DNA of 64,000 nucleotides from Sapria himalayana. Lineage: Eukaryota; Streptophyta; Magnoliopsida; Malpighiales; Rafflesiaceae. A model generated the notes under the pieces. It searched no databases and was not told the origin of the DNA. It saw only the letters and a program-made list of their open reading frames with translations. The position numbers and the translations under genes are program-made. Shown one piece after another: positions 1 through 13,849 of the stretch (position 1 is its first letter; the number at the start of each line of letters is the position of its first letter). The stretch covers positions 58,201 through 122,200 of the forward strand of contig JAREIK010003115.1 in the NCBI GenBank assembly GCA_029783825.1, given 5' to 3'.

Positions 1-2703
1 TCTATCTTATATTTGTCTCGCTATCTATCTATATCTATTTATCTATGTGTATCTATCTATCTGTCTATTTATTTTTTATCTATTTATTTATCTCTCGATA
101 TGTCTATCTATCTGTCAATATATCTATCTAATAATTTGTTTATCGATCTATCTACCTATTTGCCTATCTATCTTCTATCTATTTATTATCTATCTATATA
201 TCTTTCTATGTGTTCATACTATCCGTCTATCTATTGCAATAAATCTGTCTAACTATAAGTCTACCTATCTATCTACAATTCTATTTATCTATCTGTCTAT
301 ATATATGTATATCTATTTGTCAATCTATAAGTCATTCTATATGTCTATTTAGTTGTCTGTCTATCTATCTATTTATCTAACAGTCTATCTATGTATCTAT
401 TTATATATCTATTTGTCTAATAATCTGTCTATATATATATATATGTCAATCTATCTATATATCTATTTATCTATCTATAAATATTTCTATTAATCTATCT
501 ATCAATCTATCTATGAATATGTCTATCAATCTTTCAATAAATCTAACTATAAATTTATCTATCAATTTGTCTATAAATCTATCTATTAATCAGTGTATCT
601 TTCTATCTATAACTATATTTATCTATCTAGCTTTCTATCTCTCTATCTACCTATTATATATCTATCTATCTATTAGTCGATCTAAATGTCTATCTATTTT
701 TTTATAAATATCTTTATCTATCTATCTATCTGCATATCAAATCAACTATCTTTCTATCTATCTGTCTTTTTGTCAGTCTATCTATCTATCTATTTGTATA
801 TTTGTTTATGTGTCTATATTTCTATCTATCCATCTATCTCTATGTCTATCTACCTACCTGCCTATATGACTTTCTAGTTGCCTGACTCCCTATCTATATG
901 TATATCTTTATGTCTATCTGTCTATCTATCTATTTATTTATTTTTCTATCTGTCTATATATCTATCTATCTATCTATATATCTCTCTATCAATCTGTAAA
1001 TCTATTTGTGTATTAATCTATCTATCCTTCTTTTTATCAATCTATCTATCATTATTTTTATATATCTATCTATCAATCTATCAATCAATCTATCTATCTA
1101 TTTATCTATCTATATATATATCTATTTATTTATCTATCTATCTGTCTATTAATTTATTTAGCAATCTTTATATCAATATATCTATCAAATTGTCTATCAT
1201 TTTGTCTATCTATCTTTCTGACAATCTATCTATCTATTTGTTTCTATATCTATCTATCTAGCTATTTATCTGTCTATTTGTCTAAATGTCTATTTATCTA
1301 TATGTCTATTTGTCTATCTATCTGCCTGCCTACCTAAATGATTGCTTACATGACAGCAAGTCTAGCTATCCATCTGTTTATTTATTTTTCTGTCTATCTA
1401 TTTATCTTTCTGTCTGTCTATATATCTATCTATATATTTTTCTATCTTTCTATCTATTTATTTCTATATATATATATATATATCTATTTGCCAATTTGTC
1501 TATCTGTCTATCTATCTATCTATCTACTTGTCTATCTATGTGTCTTTTTTCTATGTATCAATTTGTCTATCAATCAATCTATCATTTTGTCTATCAATCA
1601 ATCTATCATTTTGTCTATCTATTTGTTATTATATCTATCTATTTATCTATCTATCTAAGTATATGTCTAACTATTTATCTATCTATTTGTCTATCTATCT
1701 ATATATCTTTTTTTCTATCTATCTATCTATCTAACAATCTACCTATCTATCTGTCTATCTATTTATCTATCTGTCTGTCTATCTATATGCATATCTATCC
1801 ATCTATTTATCTATTTAATAATCTTTCTATCTATTTGTCTATATATGAATCAATATATCTGTATATCAATCAATTTATTTATCTTTATATAAATATCTCT
1901 ATCAATATGTCTACCAATTAGTCTATCTATCTATCATTCTTTCTAGCAATCCATCTATGTATTGTCTATTTATCTATCTATGAATCTATTTATCAATATG
2001 TATTTTTATTTTTCTATATATTTATCTTTCTATCTATTTATCTAATTATCAATCTATATGTCTATCACTCTATTTATCTATCTATCTAAATGTTTATATA
2101 TCTATCTATTTGTTAATACTTTGATCTAATAATCTATCTATCTATCTATCTAATTATCTGACTATCTATCTATGTATATATCTCTTAATATATTTATCTA
2201 TCTATATATCTACCTATCTGTCTATCTATATGTCTATTTTTTGGCAATCTAATTGTCAATCTTTCTATCACTCTCACTATCTATTAGTCTATGTCACTTT
2301 CTATCTATCAATCTATATATTTATTTGTCTATCTATCTATCTTTCTGTCTATTTGTCTATCTGTCTATCTATCTATCTATTTATCTTTATATCTATATGT
2401 CTATCTAACTATTTTTATATTTTTATATTTATCTATATAATAATTTAATCATCTATCTGTTTATCTGTCTATCTATATATCTATCTAATAATCTATCTAT
2501 CTATTTGTTTATCTATGTGTCTATCTATCTTTTTATCTATTTGTTTAATAATCTATTTATCAATCTATTTACCTACCTATCTATCTACCTACCTACCTAC
2601 CTACCTACCTATCTATCTATATGTCTATCTATTTGTATATTTATCTACTATCTATCTTTCTATCTATCAATCAGTTTATCTATCAATTTGTCTATCAATT
2701 TGT
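1..2703. repeat. Degenerate GATA-type microsatellite array (TCTA polarity)
   Basis: The + strand is an imperfect (TCTA)n tract with variants TCTG, TTTA, TCAA and ACCT. It reaches the left window edge. A purer (ACCT)n run lies at about 2571-2612. Near 860-895 and 1320-1370 the repeat is broken by CCTGCCTACC-type sequence resembling, in reverse complement, interruptions at 46120-46450. TCTATCTATCTA has no stop codon in any frame, so it reads as long Tyr-Leu-Ser-Ile runs that are not genes. The array stops abruptly at a CACTA-type terminus at 2704. Confidence 0.95.
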
Positions 2704-3400
2704 CACAACAAGAAAATCACAGTTTAGCAATGGAATTTTTTGTTACAAGTCCGTTGAAACTCCATAAAAATTCATTGCAAATATCTATTAGCAATGATTT
2801 TGCAACAAAAGTTTCCTATTTCAAAAACCTTGTTGAAATTTTGCACACTTAGGTATTCAGTTGCAAAAGACTAACATATTTGCAACACAATAATTCCATT
2901 GTTATATTGCAACACATTTCACATCAGTTGCTACTTCAGTTGCTAAATCCCAAAAATTAAGACAATGGATATGCTAAATTTGTTTCCATTTTGTTTCTAA
3001 TTTGCAATAGATCATCAACCATTTCATTAATAACCATTAAAATTTCTGTTAGTCATTCCGTTGCAACTTTGCAATAGAGTTGCAACCACTATGAGTCATT
3101 CCAAATTATATTGTGTTAATTCTATTGCAATTCTATTGCAAATTTGTAATAGATCAACTATTTCATTACCAACCATTACAATGTCTATTTCAATTTTATT
3201 GAAACTTTACAACATATTTGCAACCATTATGAGTCCTTGCAAAAATATTTTGTTATAATTTTATTATAATTCCAATTACAATTTTGTAACATCATTGAAA
3301 CTAATATATTCTTTCTAAAACTTACTTAGTTACAATAGAATATCTATTGCAAAATCCATCGCATAATCTATTGCAATTATCTTTTCCAATTTTCATTTAT
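2704..3400. repeat. 3' terminal and subterminal repeat region of CACTA element a
   Basis: After the terminal CACAACAAGAAAATCACAG come many short TTGCAAC/TTGCAAT motifs in both orientations. There is also an imperfect tandem duplication of about 140 bp: 'TTTGCAATAGATC' near 3000 recurs as 'TTTGTAATAGATC' near 3143, each followed by similar ACCATT...GAGTC sequence. Subterminal motif clusters like this are the transposase-binding regions of CACTA elements. Binding is inferred from the family, not shown here. Confidence 0.7.
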
Positions 3401-3880
3401 TTTTGTTAAATTTGTTAATTTCCAATATTTCCTATATTATTCAAAATTTATTGTACTAGATTCAAAATTATATGTACCATAATATAAATTTCAACACACA
3501 TTTTTTGATAACTAATAGTTAATAGTTTCATATACCATATTCAACCACGATTTTAGTATATAGTTCCTTTGTGCAATAGTTTAATAATAAAAATGTTTAA
3601 TAATTAGTTGGATCTTTCAGTAGTAGGTACATATATCTCTGGAGCAATGGCTGGTGGAATAGGTTTGCCCCTAATAAGCTCTAAAATCTATGCATTAAAA
3701 GCTGTAGTGAGACTGTGCATGGACTGTAAATGCTCCTTTTGCTACTACATCATTTGCTCTTGCACCACACTCATCTCCTTTTCCAAAGCTTGAATTCAAA
3801 TATCTTCTTTTGCCTGTGGCTGAGATTCATGAACTAGTTGACTAGTTGAAAGCATATTGATAGAACTAAATGATACTTGA
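3400..3880. other. No gene recognised (3' noncoding part of element a)
   Basis: AT-rich sequence between the subterminal repeats and the end of the TNP1-like pseudogene. A 61-codon open stretch at 3608-3793 (+) has no recognisable motif and lies opposite the presumed transcript, so I do not call it. Confidence 0.5.
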
Positions 3881-5400
3881 TATTGTAGGCATACAGATCC
3901 CATTGATCCAAGGCCATATACTCATTTCTTCTTGAATCCCCCAACTTCATCTAGATAGATTTGTTGTGCATCAACTGATTGAGATGAAGATACATCCTCT
4001 CTTACAGCTATAGTCTCAGCATCATGCCTTGAAACTACATGATCCTGCAATATATAAACAATAGTAATACATTTTTCATTGAAAAATTTACAAACAAATT
4101 GACTAAAAAGATTGCACTTACATAGTTCTCCTAAGACTTCGGATCTACAAGTTGATTATCTACCTTCTTCCTATGAGTTTGTTCTAGGAGCTCATGTGGA
4201 AGAGGCGAACTCTTTAACTTGGCCGCCATAAATTTTAAAAGTATAATATAATAAAACAAGTTTTTAAAAAACATTAAATAAAATCCAAATAAATATTAAT
4301 ATATGTGCCAAACGTTTAGCATGCTCCCTGTGAGTTAAGGAATCACCGGTATGTCGCAAAGGTCCTTTGCCAACACCTCCAATCTCACTCATCCTATTCA
4401 TAGACCTTGGGCAGACTTTTTATGAAATTCTGGTGACTACCAATAACATTGCCAAGCTTCCCAAATACTCTATGAGATTAAACTCGGTTGTTTGCTATGA
4501 TCTTTCCATTGACTAACATCATTGCTATAATGTCGTGAAGCCCTTTTATGCCATGTAACCTTAACTAGAGCATCTAATGAAATATCCCACTGATAATGTT
4601 TCAGTAATTGATATAATGCCAAAAATGAAGAACTGTGAAAGAAAAAAAAGTCTTATTGTATATGATATGTGAAACTTTTTAATGTTGTCATTTTTCTTGA
4701 TTTTATTCACATTCCAATTCCACCTTATCCACCATATAAAAAAACATTTAAAAAAAATTCTAGATCAAAGTAAAAAAACATTTGTTATAGATCAATATAT
4801 ACAAATATAAAATAAAATAACATATTTTTTTATACCTAATTCATAATTGAAACTCTTGTCATTAAAAATGTTTGATATAATGAGGCACCATCTCCCAATC
4901 ATAACCCATCATATGCAAATGACCCTTGAAGATATTAGTGATAATCCTAGATATATTCTTTGTGATGTGTATCCTTCAAGTAAACATACAAAGTTTATAA
5001 ATGTAATCATACAACTTAATTTGGTCGACATAAAAAATTCAAGTGAAATAGTTTAAAAAAGAAAGCATACTCTGCATCATTAAGTGTAATGAAAGGATGA
5101 GAGATAGAACTAATGAGTAGTGGTAATGTTGAACTATGTAGTGATGCTACTTGAGGTGTTGAATCTTCTGCAGGTGGTGGTAGATAATGATGCACGATCA
5201 CCTGGTGTCTGCAAGGTGGGTGTAGTAGTATTATGGATGATGGCACCTTATGTAGATGTATGTGTGGTATTTTCTTCTAATGATTCAGAATCTACTTGGG
5301 CACTAGGGGAGGAAACCACATTCCTACCAAGTCTTCTAGCCCTTATCCCAAATCCTCCTCTTACTCTTCAACCCATATCTGCATGGGCATAAGAACATAA
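3880..5400 (-). pseudogene. TNP1-like protein, plant transposase Ptta/En/Spm (Transposase_24) family, decayed
   Basis: Read on the minus strand, pieces of the family appear in the expected order but in several frames. Near 5380-5270 is an Arg/Gly N-terminal stretch (RVRGGFGIRARRLG). It is followed by a Ser/Pro/His-rich linker (about 5246-5060). Near 4580-4280 is the core domain: WHKRASRHYSNDVSQW, then SIWEAWQCYW, then RHTGDSLTHREHAKR, the hallmark 'HTGGS..HAKR' segment. Near 4230-4150 is LPHELLEQTHRKKVDNQLVD, matching the family's 'ELF..TH.kk.g.wVD' block, and a splice donor follows. Near 3990-3910 is YLDEVGGFKKK followed by VYGLGS, the conserved C-terminal 'GG.kkGRVYGLG' block. Stops and frameshifts break it throughout. 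It sits just downstream of the TNP2-like gene in the same orientation, as in other CACTA elements. Family members are thought to bind the subterminal repeats. Confidence 0.85.
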
Positions 5401-5454
5401 TACAATATATATTAATTGGTAATTAAATGGTTATACAACAATCAACTTACCAAC

Positions 5455-8400
5455 CTAATTTTCATCATTGTTTAAATCATTCCATTCTTCTTCTTCTTCA
5501 TCTTCAACATATTCTTCATCTTCTTCATCTTCAACATATTCTTCATCTTCTTCATCTTCATGAGAAAGTGTTTCAATTACATCGATATCTAACATTTCAC
5601 CTATCGGATCATTAAGCAAAATAGTTTTATTTTCCACCGGTAAACTACATTCTTCGACATCATTTATTTCCAGTTGAAATGGATCTTGTGGGGGTAATTT
5701 CTGGCTCTGCAGACATCTAAATCATCTCTCTAGCCTTGATTTTACAAATAGCCCACCAAGATCTAGTATCATGTTTTAAGCTTAGATATGTGCAATAATA
5801 CACTTGTTGTGCTTGCTTTGCTAAAAAAATGGTTCATCTTGTGCATTACTTTTTGTATCATTTACATTCACTAATTTGTATTGCTTGTGTATCCTCATCC
5901 TGACATTTGGTGTAATGTCAAACCACTCACACTTAAATAAAATAGTCTTTATAATGGGTCATCCTAGGTACTCTAATTCCATGACTTCTTGCAATTGACC
6001 ATAGTAGTCAGTTTCATCAATTGTGTAATTAGTACCTTTAAGCACACACACCACTATTTTTTGAAAATCTAGAAGTTCCACTTTGAAGTGTGTGAAAACA
6101 AAAACCATTCACATTATATCCATTATAATAGTTAACTATTTGAAATGATCCAACTTCTAGAGCTTTAAGATATATGTTTTTAACGTTGTCACATGCCTGC
6201 AAATTAGAGTGTGTTAAAAGACAATTTACCATAAACTAACTAAAACAATAATAAATAACTTACATAAGTCTCGAACCATGCTAGAAAAAAATCATCTAGT
6301 CTAGCATCAAAAATTGCATCTAATGTATGGCTCATTTTGTCATAACTTAGTAATGAATATTCTTTTTAATAGTACACTCATTAGTTGAATTAAAAAATTA
6401 CAATATTAGTGCAATAGTTGAGTTAAGATGCATACTCAATATAAGGTTTAACTTCAATGCAGTTCAGCAAGATATACTAATGTACGATATTGTATGTCTT
6501 CCAAAAGGTTGATTGAGATGGGTGAATATTGACAAGTTCTCATCGAAATCATTTCCTTCTCCAGTATGGGACTTAACATTACAAGGCATCTTTCGATATC
6601 TTGTATGGAGTGTTGGATTGAAATAATGCTTACAAAAAGTCTAAAGCTTCTTCAACTAAATATGCATTGCATATTGATTCCTTCCACTTTGGCCTTATTC
6701 AATGCATTTTGTTTTAACTTCCGCAAATACCTAGCAATCAATAAGTTTATAAATACCAATATCATATAATGATTTGATGATAGTAAAATAGTTGTATAAC
6801 ATAAATTTGCATAGCTTTCAAATGTATACATTCATCGGTATTGGACTGGTCCTACTACCCTTGCTTCATATGCCATGTGTGTTGGCAAATTCTCCATTGA
6901 ATAAAAAAAACTAGGAGTGAATATCTGCTCTAGTTTGCAAATAATAATTGATATTTCTTACTTTAATCTCAACATAGCTTCTATTTTAAGCACGGTTGAT
7001 GTAAGCTTCTTAAAGAACAAGGTAAGTTCTGTTAATGCTTGCCACACGGCTGATGGAAGTATTTCTCAAAATGCAATTGGTATCGACCTTTGCATAAAGA
7101 CATGACAATCAGGACTTTTTATTCCAAAAAGTTTATGGTTCGTCGTGTCTACACACCTGACTATATTTGAAGCATATCCATCTAGATATCTAATATTTTG
7201 AACCCAAATATACAATTCATTTCGGCTATTTTTCTCTAATGTATAGCAAGCTTTTGGAAACTTGTTATCAACAACATGCAATCCTGGTTGACGACATATT
7301 TTCATTAAGTCTAATCTAGACTTTGCATTGTCTTTTGTTTTGCCCTCAACATTCATGACTATGTAAATATATTTTCAAACACATTTTTTTCTATGTGCAT
7401 CACATCTAAATTATATCTTATAAGATTTGTGCTCCAATATGGCAAATCCCAAAAAATTAACTTTTTTTTCCATTCGGTTAGTTACTAACAGAAACATTAG
7501 CATCATTTGCCCCAATCTTAGTAACTTTTTTTAAGTCTAATGCATCAATTTCCCTTAGCAACTCAACACTAGAAGGAATTTTTGGAGGTGGATCTGTTGC
7601 CATTCAATTCTTCCTAAAAGCATATTTATTTCTTCTAAATCGATGATCTAGTAGTAGGAACTTACGATGATTATCAAACTATGTTTGTTTCCTCCCATTA
7701 TGTAGGGTAAAAGTATATGATTCATCCATGATGCTAGTCTCCCAGATGTACTCCAATCAAACAACATTAAGTAAGTTGGAAAGTCACTGATTGTCCATAA
7801 TAGAGCTTCTCATAGCATAAAATTTTGCTTTCAAGATATGTCATAAGTTTCAACTCCAATTTCCCACAATGCTTGTAACTCAGAAATCATAGGTGTAAAT
7901 ACACATCTGACTTGTCCTTCATATTTCTAGGGCCTGGGACAATAACTGTTAGAATCATGTATTATTCCTTCATACATATTTCTGAGGGCAAATTATATGG
8001 AATGAGAATAACAGTCCCTGAAAAATAATGACTCACAGATTCCATGAATGGTTGAAATCCATCAGTTCATGGGCCTAATTTGACATTACAGCTTTCAGTT
8101 GCAAATGAGGGATCCATAGCATTAAATTATGTTTCCATGCGAGAGAATCAGAACAATGACACATCACACCATCTTTTACAAAATAATCATTATGCCATCT
8201 CATACTTTTAGTAGTGGCTTCTGAAGCATATAACTATTGAATTCTTGTTGTTAGTGGAAAGTAATATATTTTCTTATATGTCACAAGCTTTTGTCTATTA
8301 ATACTTTGTGGTCGATAGCGAGCATAGTCACAAAATTTGCATTGAGTTAATTATGAGTCATCACCCCAATAAATCATACAACTATTCTGGAAAGTATGAA

Positions 8401-9069
8401 TTTTATAGACTGGAAACTCAATTCCCTTGATAAGCTTCTTGGTCTCATAGAAACTATCGGTCATTACATTATCATCTGACAACAACTCCTTAATAAACTA
8501 ACACAAAGTATCATAGCACCATTCAGAAAAATGATGCTCTGACTTGATGTGAAGCATTCGAGCAATAGCTGATAACTATGAGTGTGCTGACAATTAGGCC
8601 ATAATTCTTAGTTTGCAGCATTAAGCATGTCATAAAAATTGTGTGCAATTGGCTTTGGAGATTCATCAACAATATTAGCATTAAATTGTGGACCAATTGC
8701 TTCATAAACCATCTGAACAAATGTTGTCGATGATTCAACATTATTTGTTATTGCATGATTGTTAGTGGCATTCACATTATATAATGCATCCTCCCCATAT
8801 ATAGATGATTTGGTCTCACCATGAAAGTACCACTTACGATAATTAGGGACAAAACCATATTTATAAAGATGGAACCCTTCCTCGTTAACCTCAACAAAAT
8901 TCTTATCATGACACTTTTTTTATTACATGGACATCTAATGTGATTACCGTCACTGCCTTCCTAGTCGACTAAGTGCAAATTGAACAAATTCTTCAATCCC
9001 TGATATAAATGATTGGTTAGGCAATCTATTTGTTAGCCTTAAATACATCCATTCTCTATTTGAACTCAT
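5455..9069 (-). pseudogene. TNP2-like CACTA transposase, decayed
   Basis: Minus strand; likely original start at 9069 (MSSNREWMYLRLTNR). Domains in order: the N-terminal transposase-associated domain (about 9069-8820, ending FHLYKYGFVPNYRKWYFHGE); the Transposase_21 catalytic region, with TFTLHNGRKQT...FDNHRKFL...DHRFRRNKYAF near 7730-7620, the hallmark LDVMHIEKNVFENI near 7415-7365, then MNVEGKTKDNAKSRLDL and FPKACYTLEK...GYASNIVRCVD...SPDCHVFMQRSIPIAF at 7356-7066; and the DUF4218/DUF4216-type tail (YNGYNVNGFCFHTLQSGT...NSGV at about 6150-6040, IHKQYKLVNVND near 5890). It ends in an acidic Glu/Asp tail (5637-5455). Many stops and frameshifts mean no functional protein. In the family this protein cuts and joins the element ends. 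Confidence 0.92.
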
Positions 9070-12000
9070 TTTACATGCCCAATATGTAAGATAAATTACT
9101 CAGTTGATTGATATACAATAAAAATAGCAAAGTACTAATCAGCATCTCACTTTATGATCATAGATAATCAAACAAGAGAAATTAGAATCCTTATCTTTAA
9201 AGATAGCCTTAAAGACCAATACACAAAATGCCAACCACCAAAAATTATCATTCCTAGTACAAAAAATCAAACCTGGAAATATTGTATTTAAAGACCAAAT
9301 TGGTATTAAAAGTACTTGTCTATCCAAAACCTCAGTAATAATTTGCAATCTAGGGAAGTGTCAATCTAGCTACCTAAAAAATGTTCAAAGAATAGCCAAG
9401 ATGTTCATAACAATACAAAAGGCCACTAAAATTCATATATATGCTTATAATAAGGCTTTTAAGGTGTTATATCTTAACAACTATAATTAATGTATCTAAC
9501 ATAAAATAAAAGCATGGATTTCAAAGAAAAAAACCACATAGAAAAACAAATTAAAAAAAACTAAATTAATATTAAAAAAAAAACTTATTTAGAAATCCTA
9601 AAGAAAATATACCTTAGGAGGCATGAAATATTCAACAAACTCCTAGACTTACAACTAATTTAGGAAAAGCATGGAGCAATATGCAAATTGTAAAGACAAG
9701 ATTTAAATCCAAGTTCCATAAATTTGAAAGAAGGTTAAATTTCATCATATCCTTCATTAATAAGCCTTAAAAGAAGGCTAAAAATTCTATAAAATATATT
9801 AATCTGTATAACAAACTATAAAAATCTAATTGTTTTTGTGAGTCAATATGTCTAAAAAAATTTGACTTATCAAATAATATATTTTGCAATACACTCATAT
9901 CTATATGCAATAGTATTATTATGTTTAAATAATTTAAAGAATATTCATATTTTAGTAACATAATTAATGAAATAAAAAAAAATTGAAATACTAGTTTTTC
10001 ACTAGTTTATTGTTTATTTGCTTTTATGGATTTAAAAGTTAAAGTATAATGAGTTAAAAATATTATAAAATTTATATGTGAGTGTATAAATCAACAAAAA
10101 GAACAAGATGCTAAAATTTATATACATATGTAAATTTTATATAAATATTATGAAAAATGTAATTAGACAAATACTACTAATATACTATATCTCAATAGAA
10201 TTATTAAAATAAAAATACTAAAAACATAAAGAAAAATAAACTTTAAAGGCCCTTTATTGCTCTGCTAGGAATGTAATTAGACAGATAGATCAAATTTGTT
10301 ATTGCTAAATATTGAATTTAACAAAAAATATACTACTAGAATAACATTAAATCTAAAATATCACACCAATATTAAAGATATATTTTTCATATGGAGATTT
10401 AAATCAATTAAACAATTTTAATTAAAAATTATTACTTTGATATTTTGATTCTCAGTAATAATTGTAATCAACATTAGATCATAGTCAAATTTTTAAAAAT
10501 CATTAGTAAATGGTGTGTTTCATCTTGTTTGATTTTTTTAAAAAAATCATTATACACGAAATAAATCACCATGCATGATCAATGTGCTTTGAGAATGCAT
10601 GGTATCTAATAAAACACAATGAAAAAATTCTACAAGATGTTTGTTCCCCTGCTTACAATAATGTATAGTCTGACTTGGGTTCTTAGTGTTCTACACACCC
10701 CCCCCCCCCCATTTCTCCATCAAATGTGCTTTTATTCTACATACCAATATTAGATAGATATAATAAAGTCTTAGCGTAGTGATTTTTTTCAATAGTGCTA
10801 TTAAACAAGAATTAATATCAGGCCAAAAAAACTAAAAAAAAATTCATCATCATCCACCAACAAAAATTATAGCCTCAACAAACTATCAACATGAACAATG
10901 ATAACAAAATTAATGGTTATGGTTAAACTGTACCCTTTTCTTTGAGAAAAATATAAGAGTTTCATACTATAACCACAAAATTTGATTAGTAGATAAAATT
11001 CCATAGGTTCTTCATATTCAACTTCTCTACAGGATAGAAATTCTAAAATATAAAAACCATAAATTACAATATAAGATATAACTTGAATTTTAAAAATTAC
11101 AAGCACCTTGCTCTTCTTCTCCTCTTGTTACCATTTTTTTCATCCTCTTTTACTATTCTTCTTCGAATTTCAGAGCTAGCACACTTTCTGTTGATTTGAA
11201 ATCCATTAAGCCTTTAAAAAAAATAATCATTAAAATAAAAAAAGTTCACACTACCGATTTATCATTAAGACACAAGACCTCAACAAAAAAGCACTTTTAG
11301 CTCACTACTGATTTTAAATTTGCAAAACTCATTACTAATTATTAACGAGTTTTGAAAATAAACAAAAACACATATAAAGAGATAGATAGATAGATAGATA
11401 GATAGAGTTGTTCTTTGTTTAATATGGATCTTTGAAATGATGCTGCGACGGTGACAAGTTTTGAGAGATGTTCTTTGTTTGATATGGTTCTTCGAAATGA
11501 TGATGCGATGATGGTGTGTTCTGAGAGTCAACTCAAAGGTTTTTCAGAAGTGAATTGACCTAATTACATAGAGATGGCCAAACTAGGGAGTGATGGTTCA
11601 GAGACTGAAAATATTAGGAAATAGAATTATTTAATATTTAACCATTAATTATATTATTTAATAAATAAATAAATTTATTATTAATAGCTAATGAAATTTT
11701 TATAGTTATTTTTTATAATATTATTTATAAATTAATCAAATAAATTTCAGAAATAAAAAAAAATTAATTTATGGTTATAACAATGGAGAAAATAAATAAT
11801 ATTACTAATAACCATGAAAACTATTAATATCCCTATATGATATATCATTTCTTCATATGATATATACATTATAGAGATATTCTCTTATGTATGCATACAA
11901 GCATCATATTGCACATCACGATTCTCTTAGTTGCAAATTTATATTAAAGTATATACTTTTATATATAATGGCATATGATTATATAAATGTATTAGATATA

Positions 12001-13845
12001 ATGTTATATTTAAATGTTACATTTAAATATTTTTATATAATGTTACTTTTAAATGTTACATTTAGATATAATGTTACATTTAAGTGTTTAGATATAATGT
12101 TATATTTAAAATATTTTTATAAATGTTACATATATATGTGTGTGCGTGTGTGTGTGTGTGTGTGACACTTTTATAAATATTATATAGTATATATATCACA
12201 ATTATATAAACATTATAAATATTATATATTTATATAAAAATTTATATGCTATATAAATATTTATAAATATGTATAAATATTTATATGTTATATAAACAAT
12301 TATATAAATGGATAGTGTTATGTAAATATTGTATAAGTATTTATAAACATTTATACATATGTATAAATATTTCTATATAACATTTATATGTATATATAAA
12401 CATATCAATGTTTATAATGTTATATGTGTATATATATTATATATTAAAGTAATATGATTATAAAAATGTCTAAATATTTATATATAATATTATATGTTTA
12501 TAATATTTATATAAATATTATATTTCTATAAATCAGGAATACTATTTTCCAAAATAGTATACCGCTCATGCTATAGTGTTTTTGAAAATAGATATTTTGA
12601 TATTATTTTTTTATTTTTTTTTTCAAATCATGAAATTAATAGGAGCAATAAAAGTATTTTTTGAGTTTACCAGAATGTAGAAATCTTTTATTTTGATGTA
12701 TTTTTTAATTTGAATATTTACTTATTTAGGTACTTTTTTAAAAAATATTATTCTAATGCACCATTACATAATTTTATCTACGTCTAATAACACCTAACAA
12801 CAATAAAAAAATATTTTCAAAAAATATTAAACTAGCAAAAAAATAATAATTTACTAATTAGCATCACAATGATTAGCTCATATTTTATATTTAATTGAGG
12901 ATGATATCTTTTTTTTTCATGAAAAAAAATTAATTGTTTCTTTAATTTTATCAAAATTAAAGAGGTTGTGAAAAAAAAACATGAACAATATCAAATTTAA
13001 TGAATTTTATTTTATCAAGATTATACAATATCAGCAAGTCTTTCACTAGTTATGAATATTCTTGATTATATGAGTATTCAAATTTGAGTTGGATATATGT
13101 TTTAAGCAAAAGATTAATAAATTTTATAATTTTTAAAATATAATTTTTAAATATGATCTCTTAATAAAATAAAAATTTATTATATTTTAACATTACACAA
13201 AGTCAACTTGAAAATTCAAGTAGCATAACCAGAGCATGTATTCACTTGCAATCTGAGCAACGAAGTTCTAGGTTGAGTATTTAGGTCTACTAAATCAATG
13301 TGAGCAACCAAACTCTCTGAGATATTAGTTTTGTCTAACTTAATTGCCAATTAAACTAATAAATATGTTGGCTTTACCCAAAATATAATCTCTAAGACTC
13401 TAACACAAGCACAATAAAGGATCAAAACTTCTTTCACTTGTAAGCTATTTTGAATCATACATCAAAAAATATATGATTTGCTTTTAATTAAATTGTTTAT
13501 GAATAAATAAAACATATTGTTTTAAACAATAATTTAAACAATAAGATTTAAGAGAACACTGACATTTCATCCTTTGCATTATTTGTGATCAACTAACATT
13601 CATAAAAATTTTATATAATCCTAATATCAATTTTTTCTCAAGTAAGATTAGTATTTATGTTGTATGTATGCCGACTTTAATGGAAGTTGAGATTACTGTT
13701 CAATTGATTTTCATGGTTTATGGTGTTGTAAATAAAGGCTAACCAACCTATTTCCAATTTTTAAATATCTATAACCTAATTTATGCATATTTTATTTAAA
13801 ATATTTACATTCAAACATGCTGTAGAACTAACAATGCTTGTATCA
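9070..13845. other. Long noncoding part of element a between TNP2 and the STT3 fragment
   Basis: No gene is recognisable in these 4.8 kb of AT-rich DNA. Local features: a run of 13 C at 10698-10710; a short pure (GATA) run at about 11380-11406; a roughly 60-bp tandem duplication right after it (11408-11467 and 11470-11527, both containing GTTCTTTGTTT.ATATGG); tandem AATGTTACATTTA motifs at 11995-12125; a (TG)n tract at 12139-12163; and ATATTTATA-rich repeats to about 12540. Since TNP2 reads leftwards from 9069, this stretch would hold the 5' leader and introns of the transposase transcript. That is inference. Confidence 0.6.
11408..11527. repeat. About 60-bp tandem duplication next to a short GATA run
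   Basis: Two adjacent copies share GTTCTTTGTTT(A/G)ATATGG..CTT(T/C)GAAATGATG(C/A)TGCGA. The second copy differs by scattered substitutions. A pure GATA run of about 24 bases abuts the first copy, the only one inside element a. Confidence 0.7.
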
Positions 13846-13849
13846 TTTA